64,000 nucleotides of DNA from Flavobacterium sp. J372 (GCF_024699965.1 NZ_JAJOMZ010000004.1:2540001-2604000); one strand, 5' to 3'. Shown: positions 1 through 9,182, counted from the stretch's first letter. A program made the numbers and translations. Notes: generated from the sequence alone by a model not told the origin.

Positions 1-959
1 ATGGGGTTGAGTATGGTGAAACGTTCCTGATAAGGCGAAAGGATGGCATGTACCGCTGGCACTTATCGCGCGTGGTGGCACTGCATGACGAGCAGGGAAA
101 TGTTACCCAATGGGTGGGTACAATGACAGATATACATGACCAGAAAATATTCAGTGAAAAGCTTGAAGCGATGGTAAACCACCGTACTGAAGAGCTGCAC
201 AGGTCTAACACGCTGCTGGCCAGAAAAAATACTGAGCTGGAGCAGTCTAACCGCGAACTGGAGTCTTTCAACTACATTGCAAGCCATGACTTGCAGGAGC
301 CTTTGCGAAAAATACGTACATTTATAAACATGCTTGGCGATGGCGCCCGAAATGAAAACTTTGAAACCTATCTTTCAAAAATTGACTCTTCAGCCGAGCG
401 TATGTCGCAGCTTATAAATGCCGTACTGTCTTACAGCCGCCTTTCAGGATCCAGCGACAATTTTGTACAGACAAACCTCAACGAGATACTGCGCCATGTA
501 ATTACAGACTTTGAACTTGTAATTGAAGAGAAAGGGGCTATCATAGAAAGTACAGACCTGCCAGCAATTGATGCAGTGCCATTTCAGGTGAATCAATTGT
601 TTTGCAACCTGATAAGCAATTCTTTAAAGTATAGTACCAGGAAACCTGTTATCAAAATCTCCTCAACGGTTGTCCATGGGTATGATATACCTGAATTTAT
701 AGGTAAAGAGATTGGGCAAAAATTTGCCGAAATACGGTTTACCGATAACGGAATTGGGTTTGAAGAGCAGTACAGCCGCCAGATATTCAAGCTTTTCCAG
801 CGCCTGCATGGCCGTACAGAGTATAGCGGCACAGGAATAGGCCTAAGCATCTGCAAAAGGATTGTTGATAAGCACAACGGCTACATTCGTGCAGAATCGG
901 TATTGGGAGAAGGATCAACTTTCATAATTTTGCTTCCGCTGAAACAAAATAACCGCTAA
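1..959 (+). CDS. PAS-domain sensor histidine kinase, 3' part only
   Basis: The reading frame is already open at base 3, upstream of the first ATG at 48, so the gene begins outside the window. The first about 45 visible codons match the C-terminal half of a PAS/PAC fold (RRKDGMYRWHLSR, then VGTMTDIHDQK). A coiled-coil linker of about 45 residues follows. The HisKA box carries the phospho-acceptor His in SHDLQEP, about 95 codons from the window edge. The HATPase domain shows the N box (NLISNSLKYS), G1 (DNGIGF) and G2 (GTGIGLSICKR). No receiver domain follows, so the partner regulator must be elsewhere. No transmembrane segment is visible in this part. It autophosphorylates on His and passes the phosphate to an unknown response regulator; the signal cannot be inferred. 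Confidence 0.93.
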   Translation, partial: GVEYGETFLIRRKDGMYRWHLSRVVALHDEQGNVTQWVGTMTDIHDQKIFSEKLEAMVNHRTEELHRSNTLLARKNTELEQSNRELESFNYIASHDLQEPLRKIRTFINMLGDGARNENFETYLSKIDSSAERMSQLINAVLSYSRLSGSSDNFVQTNLNEILRHVITDFELVIEEKGAIIESTDLPAIDAVPFQVNQLFCNLISNSLKYSTRKPVIKISSTVVHGYDIPEFIGKEIGQKFAEIRFTDNGIGFEEQYSRQIFKLFQRLHGRTEYSGTGIGLSICKRIVDKHNGYIRAESVLGEGSTFIILLPLKQNNR

Positions 960-987
960 TACTACATATACATAAATTTAAAAATTA

Positions 988-2229
988 ATGCAGCATATTA
1001 TAGACCGCTTTATAAGCTACGTAACTGTTGATACAGAAAGTGACCCTAACTCAAACACAACACCAAGCACTGCCAAGCAATGGGACCTGGCCAACCAACT
1101 GGTTGAAGAGCTTAAAGCCATTGGCATGCAGGATGTAACCATTGACGAGCATGCTTATATTATGGCGACACTGCCATCAAATGTAGAGCATGACGTGCCT
1201 GTGATAGGTTTTATTTCACATTTTGATACCACGCCTGATTTTACTGGAGCCAATGTAAAGCCACAGATTATAAAAGATTATGACGGTGGCGATATCATCC
1301 TCAATAAAGAGCAGGATATTGTACTATCTCCTTCATATTTCAGTGATTTGCTTCAATACAAAGGGCAGACCATTATCACTACTGACGGCACTACCCTGCT
1401 TGGCGCTGATGATAAAGCCGGCATTACAGAGATTGTTACCGCAATGGAATATCTTATTCAGCACCCTGAAATAAAGCATGGAAAGATACGTGTTGGCTTT
1501 ACACCTGATGAAGAAATCGGCCGCGGAGCACACAAGTTCGACGTGGCAAAATTCGGCGCTGAATGGGCATATACAATGGATGGCAGCCAGATTGGCGAAC
1601 TCGAATATGAGAACTTCAACGCTGCCGGAGCAAAAATTACTTTTAAGGGAAAAAGCGTCCACCCGGGTTATGCCAAAGGGAAAATGATCAACTCTATGCT
1701 TTTGGCAAACAAGTTTATCTCAAAACTGCCGAAAGAAGAAGTGCCCGAGCGTACCAGTGGTTATGAAGGTTTCTTTCACGTTACAGGAATCAGCGGAAGC
1801 ATTGAAGAAACTACGGTGCAGCTTATCATCCGCGACCATGACAAACGCCGGTTTGAAAAGCGCAAGGCATTAGTAAAACAAATTTCAGATAAGATTAACC
1901 GTAAATACAAAAAGCAGTTTGGCGGTGACATTGCAGTTTGTGAAATTAACGACCAGTATTTCAACATGAAGGAAAAGGTCGAGCCTGTAATGCATATTGT
2001 TGAAATTGCCGAGCGTGCCATGAATGAGCTGGGCATAAAGCCAATCATCAAGCCAATACGCGGTGGGACGGATGGTTCTCAGCTTTCATACATGGGCCTG
2101 CCCTGCCCGAATATTTTTGCCGGAGGGCATAATTTTCACGGAAAGTATGAGTATGTGCCGGTTGAGAGTATGCAGCGTGCTGTAGAGGTAATAGTAAAGA
2201 TTGCCGAAATCACCGCTGAAAAGAAATAG
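988..2229 (+). CDS. pepT: Peptidase T (tripeptide aminopeptidase, M20B)
   Basis: A 413-residue cytosolic zinc exopeptidase that removes the N-terminal residue of tripeptides. Length fits the family. Metal and catalytic motifs are visible in order: HFDTTPD near residue 78, the ADDKAGI segment near 140 with a bridging Asp, DEEIGRGA near 175 with the catalytic Glu pair, a DGSQ segment, and the C-terminal GGTDGSQLS and [10 protein letters not shown] blocks that hold the last metal ligand. The lid or dimerisation domain is present between them. It lies 28 bases after the kinase gene and one base before the next gene, so the last two are probably co-transcribed. Nothing is missing or unusual. Confidence 0.96.
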   Translation: MQHIIDRFISYVTVDTESDPNSNTTPSTAKQWDLANQLVEELKAIGMQDVTIDEHAYIMATLPSNVEHDVPVIGFISHFDTTPDFTGANVKPQIIKDYDGGDIILNKEQDIVLSPSYFSDLLQYKGQTIITTDGTTLLGADDKAGITEIVTAMEYLIQHPEIKHGKIRVGFTPDEEIGRGAHKFDVAKFGAEWAYTMDGSQIGELEYENFNAAGAKITFKGKSVHPGYAKGKMINSMLLANKFISKLPKEEVPERTSGYEGFFHVTGISGSIEETTVQLIIRDHDKRRFEKRKALVKQISDKINRKYKKQFGGDIAVCEINDQYFNMKEKVEPVMHIVEIAERAMNELGIKPIIKPIRGGTDGSQLSYMGLPCPNIFAGGHNFHGKYEYVPVESMQRAVEVIVKIAEITAEKK

Positions 2230-2230
2230 C

Positions 2231-2806
2231 ATGGAAAAGGAAGTAAAAGTCTGGGATAAGCAGCATGAATGGGCTGTAGAGATTGAAAGCCTTAAAACCA
2301 TACTCGCGAAAACCCAGCTGGTTGAAACCGTGAAATGGGGTGCGCCGGTTTACACTTACAATGGTAAAAATGTGGTAGGCATCGCAGGCTTTAAAAACTA
2401 TTTTACGCTTTGGTTTTACAAAGGTGTTCTCCTGAAAGATGAAGCAGGGAAATTGGTGAGCGCCGATGATAAAACCAAATCGCTGCGGCAATGGAGGTTT
2501 GCATCAGTAAATGAGCTTGATGAAAAACTAATTCTTCACTATGTGAATGAAGCCATTGAAATTGAGAAAGCCGGGCTGGCCATTAAACCGGAGAAGAAAA
2601 GTAATGCAGTACCTGAACTGTTGCAGCAGGCATTAGGCGAAAATGATGAACTAAAGGCTGCCTTCTCAAAACTCACTCCAGGAAAGCAGCGTGAATATTC
2701 AGAGTATATCGCTGAAGCCAAACAGGAGAAAACTAAATTATCCCGACTTGAGAAGATAAAACCTATGATATTGGAAGGCAAAGGCCTTAACGATAAATAC
2801 AAATAA
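2231..2806 (+). CDS. YdeI/OmpD-associated family protein with DUF1801 domain
   Basis: A 191-residue cytosolic protein. I place the start at the ATG at 2231, one base after the pepT stop, instead of an in-frame upstream start inside pepT, because homology begins at MEKEVKVWDK. The N-terminal about 115 residues resemble DUF1801 (VKWGAPVYTYNGKNVVGIAGFKN, with the conserved W-G-x-P block), and the last 60 residues are the YdeI-type helical tail (FSKLTPGKQREYSEYIAEAK, then a K-R-I/L-E-K-I segment). The biochemical function of the family is not established. The one-base gap to pepT suggests translational coupling. A strong hairpin terminator follows directly. Confidence 0.85.
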   Translation: MEKEVKVWDKQHEWAVEIESLKTILAKTQLVETVKWGAPVYTYNGKNVVGIAGFKNYFTLWFYKGVLLKDEAGKLVSADDKTKSLRQWRFASVNELDEKLILHYVNEAIEIEKAGLAIKPEKKSNAVPELLQQALGENDELKAAFSKLTPGKQREYSEYIAEAKQEKTKLSRLEKIKPMILEGKGLNDKYK

Positions 2807-2836
2807 AAAAATCCCGGTATCGACCGGGATTTTTTT
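2805..2836. terminator. Bidirectional rho-independent terminator
   Basis: Stem 2805-2818 pairs with 2823-2836 around a four-base loop; the core is ATCCCGGT/ACCGGGAT flanked by A and T runs on both sides. It sits between the convergent YdeI-like gene and yajC and overlaps the yajC stop codon, so it can serve both strands. Confidence 0.85.
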
Positions 2837-3128
2837 ATTTTTTCTCTTCTTTCGGAGCGTTAAGCTTTTGGCTTAGCTCAGGTGATATAGCCGAGCGTTC
2901 CATCTTCAGCTTACCGGCCATGGTTTCAATCACCACTGTAGCGTTACCTTCAGTAATTTCGGCAATCTTACCGTGAATACCGCTTTTCGTGATTATTTTG
3001 TCGCCAACTTTCAGTTCGCTTTCAAATTGCTTTTCAAGCTTCATTTTTTTCTGCTGCGGCCTTATCATTAAAAAGTAAACCACTGCAAACATTAATATGA
3101 TTGGCAGAAATTGTTGTAATTGTTCCAT
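2835..3128 (-). CDS. yajC: Preprotein translocase subunit YajC
   Basis: A 97-residue inner-membrane accessory subunit of the Sec translocon (SecDF-YajC). One N-terminal membrane helix (about residues 6-24, FLPIILMFAVVYFLMI) is followed by the family hallmark RPQQKKMK and a cytosolic beta domain with VGDKIITKSGIHGKI. I choose the ATG at 3128 because a longer frame up to 3173 would run through the end of the upstream lipoprotein gene and lacks homology. It is the third gene of the nusB-DUF1573-yajC row, ten bases after its neighbour, an arrangement common in Flavobacteria. Confidence 0.94.
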   Translation of the reverse strand: MEQLQQFLPIILMFAVVYFLMIRPQQKKMKLEKQFESELKVGDKIITKSGIHGKIAEITEGNATVVIETMAGKLKMERSAISPELSQKLNAPKEEKK

Positions 3129-3138
3129 TATAAAATTA

Positions 3139-3627
3139 TTAGTGTGCAGGTGCAGCAATTGCAGTTGCACCACCGGTTATGTTAGCTTTAAAAGTTAGGG
3201 TCTCAGTACCTTTAACTGTATTCATGGTAACGGTAATGGTTTTATTCTGGCTGCCGCTTTTTCCTGTAGAGTCAAACACAGCCTTGATTTCACCCGATTC
3301 TCCCGGTTTTACAGGAGTTTGGGTATAGCTTGGTACGGTACAGCCACAGCTTGGCTTTGCGCTGCTTATAACAAGGTCCGCCGTACCCGTATTTGTAAAC
3401 TTGTAAACATGCTCAACCTTCTCGCCCGATTTGATATCACCAAAATCGTGCTCAAGGCTTTCAAATTTAGCTTCAGCCAGCTTACCTGAATTTGCATGAG
3501 CCATTTCGGCCTGGCGGGCTGCAGTGTCATCAATGCGCAGTGCAGCATTTTCTTTATTGCAGGCTGTCAGCGCAAGCGATGCAACAGCAGCCACAGTAAA
3601 AAGTTTTTTAATCATATCTCTATTCAT
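3139..3627 (-). CDS. DUF1573 domain lipoprotein
   Basis: A 162-residue exported protein. The N-terminus has a lipoprotein signal peptide ending in the lipobox LTAC followed by N, so the mature protein should be lipid-anchored. The rest is one DUF1573 (ASPM-SPD-2-Hydin-like) beta-sandwich with the typical KPSCGCTVP block, PVKPGESG and a T-G-K-S-G-S-Q-N-K segment. The role of the domain in Bacteroidota is unknown. The start may be the ATG at 3627 or the second ATG at 3615 (MIKKLF), which gives a more standard signal peptide. It is 14 bases downstream of nusB and 10 upstream of yajC, so it is probably in one operon with them. Confidence 0.9.
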   Translation of the reverse strand: MNRDMIKKLFTVAAVASLALTACNKENAALRIDDTAARQAEMAHANSGKLAEAKFESLEHDFGDIKSGEKVEHVYKFTNTGTADLVISSAKPSCGCTVPSYTQTPVKPGESGEIKAVFDSTGKSGSQNKTITVTMNTVKGTETLTFKANITGGATAIAAPAH

Positions 3628-3641
3628 TTTATGGTTCTGAA

Positions 3642-4586
3642 TTATAGTAGTCCCCTGCCTGTTTTTATCATCTTGTTGCCACCCTGGTATTCTTTTACCA
3701 GGTTATCAAGTATACCATTGATAAATATGCTGCTCTTGGGGGTTGAATATTCCTTAGCAATCTCCAGGTACTCATTTATGGTAACTTTCACAGGGATTGA
3801 CGGGAATTTCAAAAATTCGCATATCGCCATCTTCAGGATAATTGCATCTACCTCGGCAATACGCTCTGTATCCCAATTAGGGGTTTTATCAATAAACTCC
3901 TTTGTAAGCTCAACCTCATTTAATACCGTCTTACGGAAAAGGTCTTTTACAAAATCCTTATCATCAGCGTCTTTGTACAGCCTCGGCACTGAGAATGCAT
4001 CTTTACCTTCGGTCGACAAAACTTTCAATTGCTTGCTTATCATCGTATTTACTACAGGAATATCATCAACCCAGGTAAGCTTGTAATCTTCAAGGTATTC
4101 ATACAGCTTTTCATTAGGCGCAATGACTTCAGTAAAAAGGTCAAATACAAATTTGCGGTCTTCCTCAAAGTCATTGTCACGGTTGTGCATGTACTTTCGG
4201 TAAACATCGCTCTCCTTAACTGCATCAAGCAAAATCAGGATGTAGTCATCATTATTTTTCCAGTTGTTTATCTTGCGGTCTTCCAGTGCAATGCTCAGTG
4301 AATTATTCTCATCAAGAAGCAGTAGTACCTTATTGTTGACAAACTTTCGGTTAGGGTTACGGTCGGCTGCGGTAGCAAGGTGCTTTTTTGCAGATTTATC
4401 AATGAAATCTTCCTCGCTTTTCCTAAGTTCTGTCAGGGCTGAAACCATAATAAGGTAAAGGTCACGGATGTTTTCAATGCTTTGGAAAAGAAATTTTTCC
4501 TCTTTTTCAAGATTGTCTGAATTATTCTGATGCATTGCGTAGATTGACTGCATCACCTTAACACGTATATGTCTCCTGTTTACCAT
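3642..4586 (-). CDS. nusB: Transcription antitermination protein NusB (long Bacteroidota form)
   Basis: A 314-residue RNA-binding factor that joins NusE/S10 on boxA of rRNA transcripts. The N-terminal signature MVNRRHIRVKVMQSIYAMHQ and the C-terminal helices (RIAEVDAIILKMAICEF, VTINEYLEIAKEYS, FINGILDNLVKEY) are clearly NusB. Between them lies an extra charged, helical stretch of about 150 residues absent from the about 140-residue proteobacterial protein; this insertion is normal for Flavobacteria. It is the first gene of a nusB-DUF1573-yajC row. Confidence 0.94.
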   Translation of the reverse strand: MVNRRHIRVKVMQSIYAMHQNNSDNLEKEEKFLFQSIENIRDLYLIMVSALTELRKSEEDFIDKSAKKHLATAADRNPNRKFVNNKVLLLLDENNSLSIALEDRKINNWKNNDDYILILLDAVKESDVYRKYMHNRDNDFEEDRKFVFDLFTEVIAPNEKLYEYLEDYKLTWVDDIPVVNTMISKQLKVLSTEGKDAFSVPRLYKDADDKDFVKDLFRKTVLNEVELTKEFIDKTPNWDTERIAEVDAIILKMAICEFLKFPSIPVKVTINEYLEIAKEYSTPKSSIFINGILDNLVKEYQGGNKMIKTGRGLL

Positions 4587-4650
4587 CCTGCCCGTAAGAA
4601 CTTTTTAAAATTAACGAAGCGAAAGATTGCTCTTTCGCTCCGCAAAAATA

Positions 4651-5774
4651 CTAATTATATTGTAAGCCGAAATTATTTCGCCATATCTTTTTACGCTCGT
4701 CAATGCGGTTTTGGGCAATAGCCATAGCCGCCTGCTGCGTAGTGATGTTGTTAGCCTCGGCAAAGTTGAATATCTCAAGCGTAGTGTTGTAGATGTTCTC
4801 TGTCCTTCTTAGCGCTTCTTCTTTACCGTAACCTACAATCTCACCATACACGTTGATGATACCACCGGCGTTGATAAGGAAGTCAGGTGCATAAAGAATA
4901 CCTCTCTCCTGAAGTTTTTTACCGTGTATCTGCTCATTGGCAAGCTGGTTGTTTGCAGCGCCTGCGATTACCTTAGCTTTAAGCCTCTCGATGGTGTCAT
5001 CATTTACTGTAGCGCCAAGAGCACATGGAGCGTAAATGTCAACGTCAGCGCCATATAGGTCATCGCCACGGTATATCTGTGCACCATATTTAGAACCAAC
5101 TTCCTGAAGGCGTGCTTCATTAATATCGCTGATGATTACCACAGCGCCTTCTTTTGTAAGATAGTCAATAAGTGTTTCACCAACGTGGCCTGTACCCTGA
5201 ACTAGAACTTTTTTCCTGCCAGGCTGTCTGAGCCAAACTGGTGCCTTGCAGCAGCTTTCATACCCATGTAAACGCCATAAGCTGTTACTGGAGAAGGGTT
5301 GCCTGAACCTCCCCTGGCCTCGCTGATACCTGTAACGTGAGGTGTTACGTCACGGATAAGGTCCATATCCGGTGTAGTTGTACCTACATCTTCAGCTGTA
5401 ATATATTTTCCGCTAAGCGAGTGGATGAACTGCCCGAACTTCACCATCATTTCCGGTGTCTTTTCTGTTTTGGCATCGCCTATGATCACCGCTTTACCGC
5501 CACCAAGGTTTAGCCCTGAAATGGCCGACTTATAGGTCATACCGCGCGAAAGCCTTAATACATCGTTAAGCGCTTCCCATTCATTAGCATATTTCCACAT
5601 CCTTGTGCCGCCAAGCGCAGGGCCTAAAACAGTATTATGTATACCGATAATTGCTTTTAATCCGGTATCTTTGTCATGGCAAAAAACAATTTGTTCATGC
5701 TCGTTGAAAGATGCCTGGCCAAAAACAGGATCAGCCTTAGTTATTTCATTTGCGTTGATCACTTCTGTTATCAT
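4651..5774 (-). CDS. Leucine/Glu/Phe/Val dehydrogenase, split by a frameshift
   Basis: NAD-dependent amino-acid dehydrogenase that deaminates a branched-chain or related amino acid. The N-terminal part (5202-5774) has the catalytic motif with Lys in [17 protein letters not shown] (Lys 82 and Lys 94). The C-terminal part (about 4651-5216) has the Rossmann motif VQGTGHVGE and the ISDINEARL block. The two parts lie in different frames. They join as LAGKKVLVQG if one base is added to the run of six T at 5209-5214 (A on the coding strand), giving 374 residues, the normal family length. As read, translation stops at TAG 5204-5202 after LAGKKF. The site reads A_AAA_AAG in frame, which is also a classic -1 slippery heptamer. 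A sequencing miscall is the simplest explanation. A TATTTTTG promoter box lies at 5816-5823. Confidence 0.88.
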
Positions 5775-5815
5775 GCTAATACTTTTTAAATTGAAATTTA
5801 TTCAAAAACAGGATA

Positions 5816-5823
5816 CAAAAATA
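5816..5823 (-). promoter_or_regulatory. TAnnTTTG -7 box upstream of the amino-acid dehydrogenase
   Basis: On the minus strand this reads TATTTTTG, matching the Bacteroidota primary-sigma -7 consensus. It is about 42 bases upstream of the ATG at 5774. The rest of the 195-base gap to the divergent ABC exporter gene is very AT-rich and shows no second clear signal. Confidence 0.5.
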
Positions 5824-5969
5824 CACTTATAATTAAGATACGACAAAATTGTTCATTATTTTTAAATTTTCAACAATGTTTTAAGATGGTAATTTCAATT
5901 TAAATTTTTAAATCAAGATTATTTTTTTAACATATACACTGACTTTTATAAGCCTTATAATAAAATACA

Positions 5970-7730
5970 ATGAAAGAACTTCAGTACTTAAATAAATACT
6001 TTGCCAAATATAAATTTCAATTTCTTTTAGGTATATTCATTACCATTATTGCACAGATTTTTTCACTTTTCACACCTGAATTTATAGGTGACTCTATTAA
6101 AGCGATTGAGGATTTTTATAAAAATGGCAATATTCCTGCTGAAACGGTAAAAAGTGAATTGCTCACAAATATTTTACTTATAGTTGCCACTACGCTGGTT
6201 GCAGGGGTATTGACATTTGCCATGCGCCAAACACTTATAGTAATGTCGCGCCATATTGAGTTTGACCTGAAGAACGAGATATTCAGGCATTATGAGGCCT
6301 TATCACAAAATTTCTACAAAAAGAACCGCACCGGTGACCTTATGAACCGCATAAGCGAAGATGTGAACAAAGTACGCCAATACGTAGGCCCGGCTATCAT
6401 GTATGCACTCAACACTATTGTGCGTTTTGGTGTTGTGATAGCTCACATGATAGTTATTTCACCAAAACTTACACTATATACATTATTGCCATTGCCGGTA
6501 CTCGCCTATAGTATATTTAAGATAAGTAACGAGATAAACAAACGCAGTACATTGTACCAGCAAAACCTCTCTAAGCTTTCAACATTTACGCAGGAAATGT
6601 TTTCGGGCATACGTGTCATTAAAGCCTATGCACTTGAAAACAAAAGAAATGAAGAATTTACAGGGCTTTCGCGTGACAGCGTAGACAAAAACCTTAGCCT
6701 TGCCAAAGTAAATGCATTATTCGGGCCACTGATGATATTGCTTATCGGCATAAGCAACCTCGTGGTGGTTTGGGTTGGCGGTAATATGTATATTGACGGT
6801 AACATTCCTGATATTGGTGTTATTGCACAGTTTATAATTTATATAAACATGCTTACCTGGCCTGTGGCATCGCTTGGCTGGATTACCAGCATGGTACAAG
6901 AGGCCGAGGCATCGCAAAAGCGTATTAATGAATTCCTGAAAACGGAGCCCGATATCAAAAATGAAAATCCTGCGCACACGGAGGTTACCGGAGAGATTGC
7001 GTTCGATAAAGTATGGTTTACCTATGAAGACACCAACATCACTGCACTCAAGAACATCAGCTTTACGGTGAAAAAAGGAGAAACGTTGGCGATACTCGGG
7101 CGCACCGGCAGCGGTAAGTCGACCATACTGTCACTTATCAGCAGGCTGTATGATGCCGACCAGGGAACGGTTTGCATTGACAATAAAGATGTAAAAGGCC
7201 TAAACCTTTTTGACCTGCGCGACAACATTGGCTTTGTACCGCAAGATGCTTTTCTTTTCAGTGATACGATTGCGACAAACATCAGGTTTGGTAAGGAAGA
7301 TGCTAGTGAAGATGAACTGGTAAGTGTAGCTAAGAAAGCCGCGGTTCATGATAACATTGTAAACTTCACTAAACAATATGAAACAATACTCGGAGAACGA
7401 GGCATTACGCTTTCGGGCGGGCAAAAACAGCGTGTATCTATTGCACGTGCGTTGATAAAAGATGCACCTATATTATTATTAGATGATTGCCTTTCAGCAG
7501 TTGATACTGAAACGGAAGAGGAAATCCTGGGCAACCTGATGGATTATTGCAGAGATAAAACCACAATAATTGTAAGCCACAGGGTATCATCTGCCAAGAA
7601 TGCCGACAGGATAATTATTCTTGAAGACGGCGAAGTTATACAGCAGGGCACGCACAACCAATTGTTGGCAGAAACAGGATATTACAAGGAATTATACCTG
7701 AAACAGCTATCTGAAAAAGAAATAGAGTAA
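5970..7730 (+). CDS. ABC exporter half-transporter with non-canonical Walker B (MdlA/MsbA-like)
   Basis: A 586-residue membrane-spanning exporter: an ABC transmembrane domain of six helices (about residues 15-310) fused to an ATPase domain (about 345-580). Visible motifs are Walker A GRTGSGKST (about 376), the Q-loop FVPQDAF, the signature LSGGQKQR (about 480), Walker B ILLLDD and the switch His in VSHR. The residue after the Walker B Asp is Asp (LLLDDCLSAVD) instead of the catalytic Glu. This is typical of one half of heterodimeric exporters such as MdlAB or BmrCD, yet no second half is adjacent. The substrate cannot be told; drug or lipid export is likely. The next gene starts 74 bases downstream. 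Confidence 0.93.
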   Translation: MKELQYLNKYFAKYKFQFLLGIFITIIAQIFSLFTPEFIGDSIKAIEDFYKNGNIPAETVKSELLTNILLIVATTLVAGVLTFAMRQTLIVMSRHIEFDLKNEIFRHYEALSQNFYKKNRTGDLMNRISEDVNKVRQYVGPAIMYALNTIVRFGVVIAHMIVISPKLTLYTLLPLPVLAYSIFKISNEINKRSTLYQQNLSKLSTFTQEMFSGIRVIKAYALENKRNEEFTGLSRDSVDKNLSLAKVNALFGPLMILLIGISNLVVVWVGGNMYIDGNIPDIGVIAQFIIYINMLTWPVASLGWITSMVQEAEASQKRINEFLKTEPDIKNENPAHTEVTGEIAFDKVWFTYEDTNITALKNISFTVKKGETLAILGRTGSGKSTILSLISRLYDADQGTVCIDNKDVKGLNLFDLRDNIGFVPQDAFLFSDTIATNIRFGKEDASEDELVSVAKKAAVHDNIVNFTKQYETILGERGITLSGGQKQRVSIARALIKDAPILLLDDCLSAVDTETEEEILGNLMDYCRDKTTIIVSHRVSSAKNADRIIILEDGEVIQQGTHNQLLAETGYYKELYLKQLSEKEIE

Positions 7731-7804
7731 ATTTGTTGTGTAGTTTAGATTTTTTTTAGATTTTTGGTTGCGACATAAAACCAATTAAAAGAACCTACTG
7801 AACC

Positions 7805-8185
7805 ATGAGAGAAAATGACATGCTGGAAAAGGAAGAAATCTTTTCTAAAGTTTTAAGGGCAGGAAGAAGAACGTACTTCTTTGATGTGAGGGCTACTAAA
7901 GCTGATGATTACTATATCACGATAACTGAAAGCAAAAAGTTTACCGAAGAAGACGGTTCATTCCACTTCAAAAAGCATAAAATTTATCTTTATAAGGAAG
8001 ATTTCGTAGCTTTTAAAGATATACTTGATGAGATGACAAGCTATGTACTGAACAACAAAGGCGAAGAAGTTATTTCTGAAAGGCACCAGAAAGATTTCAA
8101 GAAGCTTTTTGCAGACAAGCCTGAAGAAACTGAAACAGTAATGGCATCTGAAAGTTTCACAGATATCAATTTTGACGATATCTAA
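7805..8185 (+). CDS. PUR-family DNA/RNA-binding protein (DUF3276)
   Basis: A 126-residue cytosolic protein of the DUF3276 family, whose fold matches PUR-alpha repeats and binds single-stranded nucleic acid. The PUR-like core covers about residues 10-85 (KVLRAGRRTYFFDVRATK, YYITITESKK, IYLYKEDFVAFKDIL); the tail is acidic and low in order. Length is usual for Bacteroidota. A second in-frame ATG six codons downstream is possible, but the A-rich context favours 7805. A strong terminator follows at 8206. The cellular role is not established. Confidence 0.9.
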   Translation: MRENDMLEKEEIFSKVLRAGRRTYFFDVRATKADDYYITITESKKFTEEDGSFHFKKHKIYLYKEDFVAFKDILDEMTSYVLNNKGEEVISERHQKDFKKLFADKPEETETVMASESFTDINFDDI

Positions 8186-8205
8186 TTGTCAATCATAATA
8201 AAACG

Positions 8206-8232
8206 AATCCCGCTGCAATGCGGGATTTTTTC
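8206..8232. terminator. Rho-independent terminator between convergent genes
   Basis: AATCCCGC (8206-8213) pairs with GCGGGATT (8220-8227) across a six-base loop, followed by T-rich sequence on the plus strand. It closes the PUR-like gene and probably also the convergent csaA. Confidence 0.82.
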
Positions 8233-8234
8233 TT

Positions 8235-8576
8235 TTAGCCAATTCTCAAACCATTCTCCACTTTAAAATCGGGCGATAACAAAACTACATCTCCCTCCTC
8301 GCCTACTGCGCCCAGCACAAGGCATTCGCTCATAAATTTACCAATTTGCTTTTTTTGGAAGTTTACCACTGCAACAATCTGCCTGTGCTTAAGGTCATCT
8401 TTGGTATAGCGCTTTGTAATTTGAGCTGACGATTTGCGAATGCCAATGGCGTCGCCAAAATCAATAGTAAGCTGATAGGCAGCTTTGCGCGCTTCAGGGA
8501 AATCATTTACCTCAATGATGGTTCCAACGCGCATTTCAACTTTTTCAAAATCTTCCCAGGAGAGTTCTTGTTTCAA
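8235..8576 (-). CDS. csaA: CsaA-like tRNA-binding domain protein
   Basis: A 113-residue stand-alone tRNA-binding (OB-fold) domain. CsaA of Bacillus is a homodimeric chaperone-like protein linked to export, and the same fold is the C-terminal tRNA-binding module of MetRS. Visible family blocks are VEMRVGTIIEVNDFPEARK, the conserved KSSAQIT, and the C-terminal VLLSPDFKVENGLRIG. No membrane or signal segment. It stands alone between two intergenic gaps. Whether it acts in export or in tRNA metabolism in this group is not known. Confidence 0.9.
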   Translation of the reverse strand: MKQELSWEDFEKVEMRVGTIIEVNDFPEARKAAYQLTIDFGDAIGIRKSSAQITKRYTKDDLKHRQIVAVVNFQKKQIGKFMSECLVLGAVGEEGDVVLLSPDFKVENGLRIG

Positions 8577-8635
8577 GTTTCAATTATAAGGTTTAAAATC
8601 AGTACGACTAGTGGCTTGTGGCTGATGCCTTGTGG

Positions 8636-9178
8636 CTACTCTTTCTCCAACACAATATCAATCGGTTTGTTCATTTTCCGCCCAAATTTCACTGCTGCCT
8701 GCTGGCTTTCATTTGAGCAAAGTACATACATATTATAGCTATGCAGCGGTACAATCAGGGTTTTAAACTTGCCGCCATTCTCTTTACCGTCAACATCTTC
8801 AATCTTTATACTGAAGCTATCTGCCGGGAAAGTGTTTGATACGCTCAGCAAATAACTCTGTTTCGCGAATGGAAAAAACCAACGCTCTTTTGCAGCGGTT
8901 GCACCTTCAGCCAGCTTTCTGTTATCGTCGCCAATACGGTAGTTTTCCATAAATCGCATAGGCTTGTTGCCATCCCGGAAACTATATAGATTATTGAAGT
9001 TGATAAGCTCGGTACCGGTACTGTCAACCACAGTAATCTTAAGGCCTTTTATCATTTCTTTACTACCCGCTTCATGCACATCAAGTACAAAGTATGATGT
9101 AAAGTCATACCCGCAATGCATAACCTGGGCTTTCATTGAAGCCGCAACCAAAAATAAGAATATCAGTATATATCTCAT
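8636..9178 (-). CDS. Secreted protein of unknown function
   Basis: About 180 residues with an N-terminal signal peptide (MRYILIFLFLVAASMKAQ) and no other membrane segment. I take the ATG at 9178; a longer frame reaching 9238 would put non-signal sequence in front. A TATATTTG promoter box at 9183-9190 ends only five bases upstream of this ATG, so the mRNA would be leaderless or nearly so. The mature part has a Cys in VMHCGYDF and a later Cys in YVLCSNESQ, and looks like a single beta-rich domain. I do not recognise the family. Confidence 0.75.
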   Translation of the reverse strand: MRYILIFLFLVAASMKAQVMHCGYDFTSYFVLDVHEAGSKEMIKGLKITVVDSTGTELINFNNLYSFRDGNKPMRFMENYRIGDDNRKLAEGATAAKERWFFPFAKQSYLLSVSNTFPADSFSIKIEDVDGKENGGKFKTLIVPLHSYNMYVLCSNESQQAAVKFGRKMNKPIDIVLEKE

Positions 9179-9182
9179 ACCA

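Noticed and set aside
3496..4086. Plus-strand 196-residue ORF opposite nusB
   Set aside because: Shadow of the strongly supported nusB gene; no coherent fold, and it runs across two real genes.
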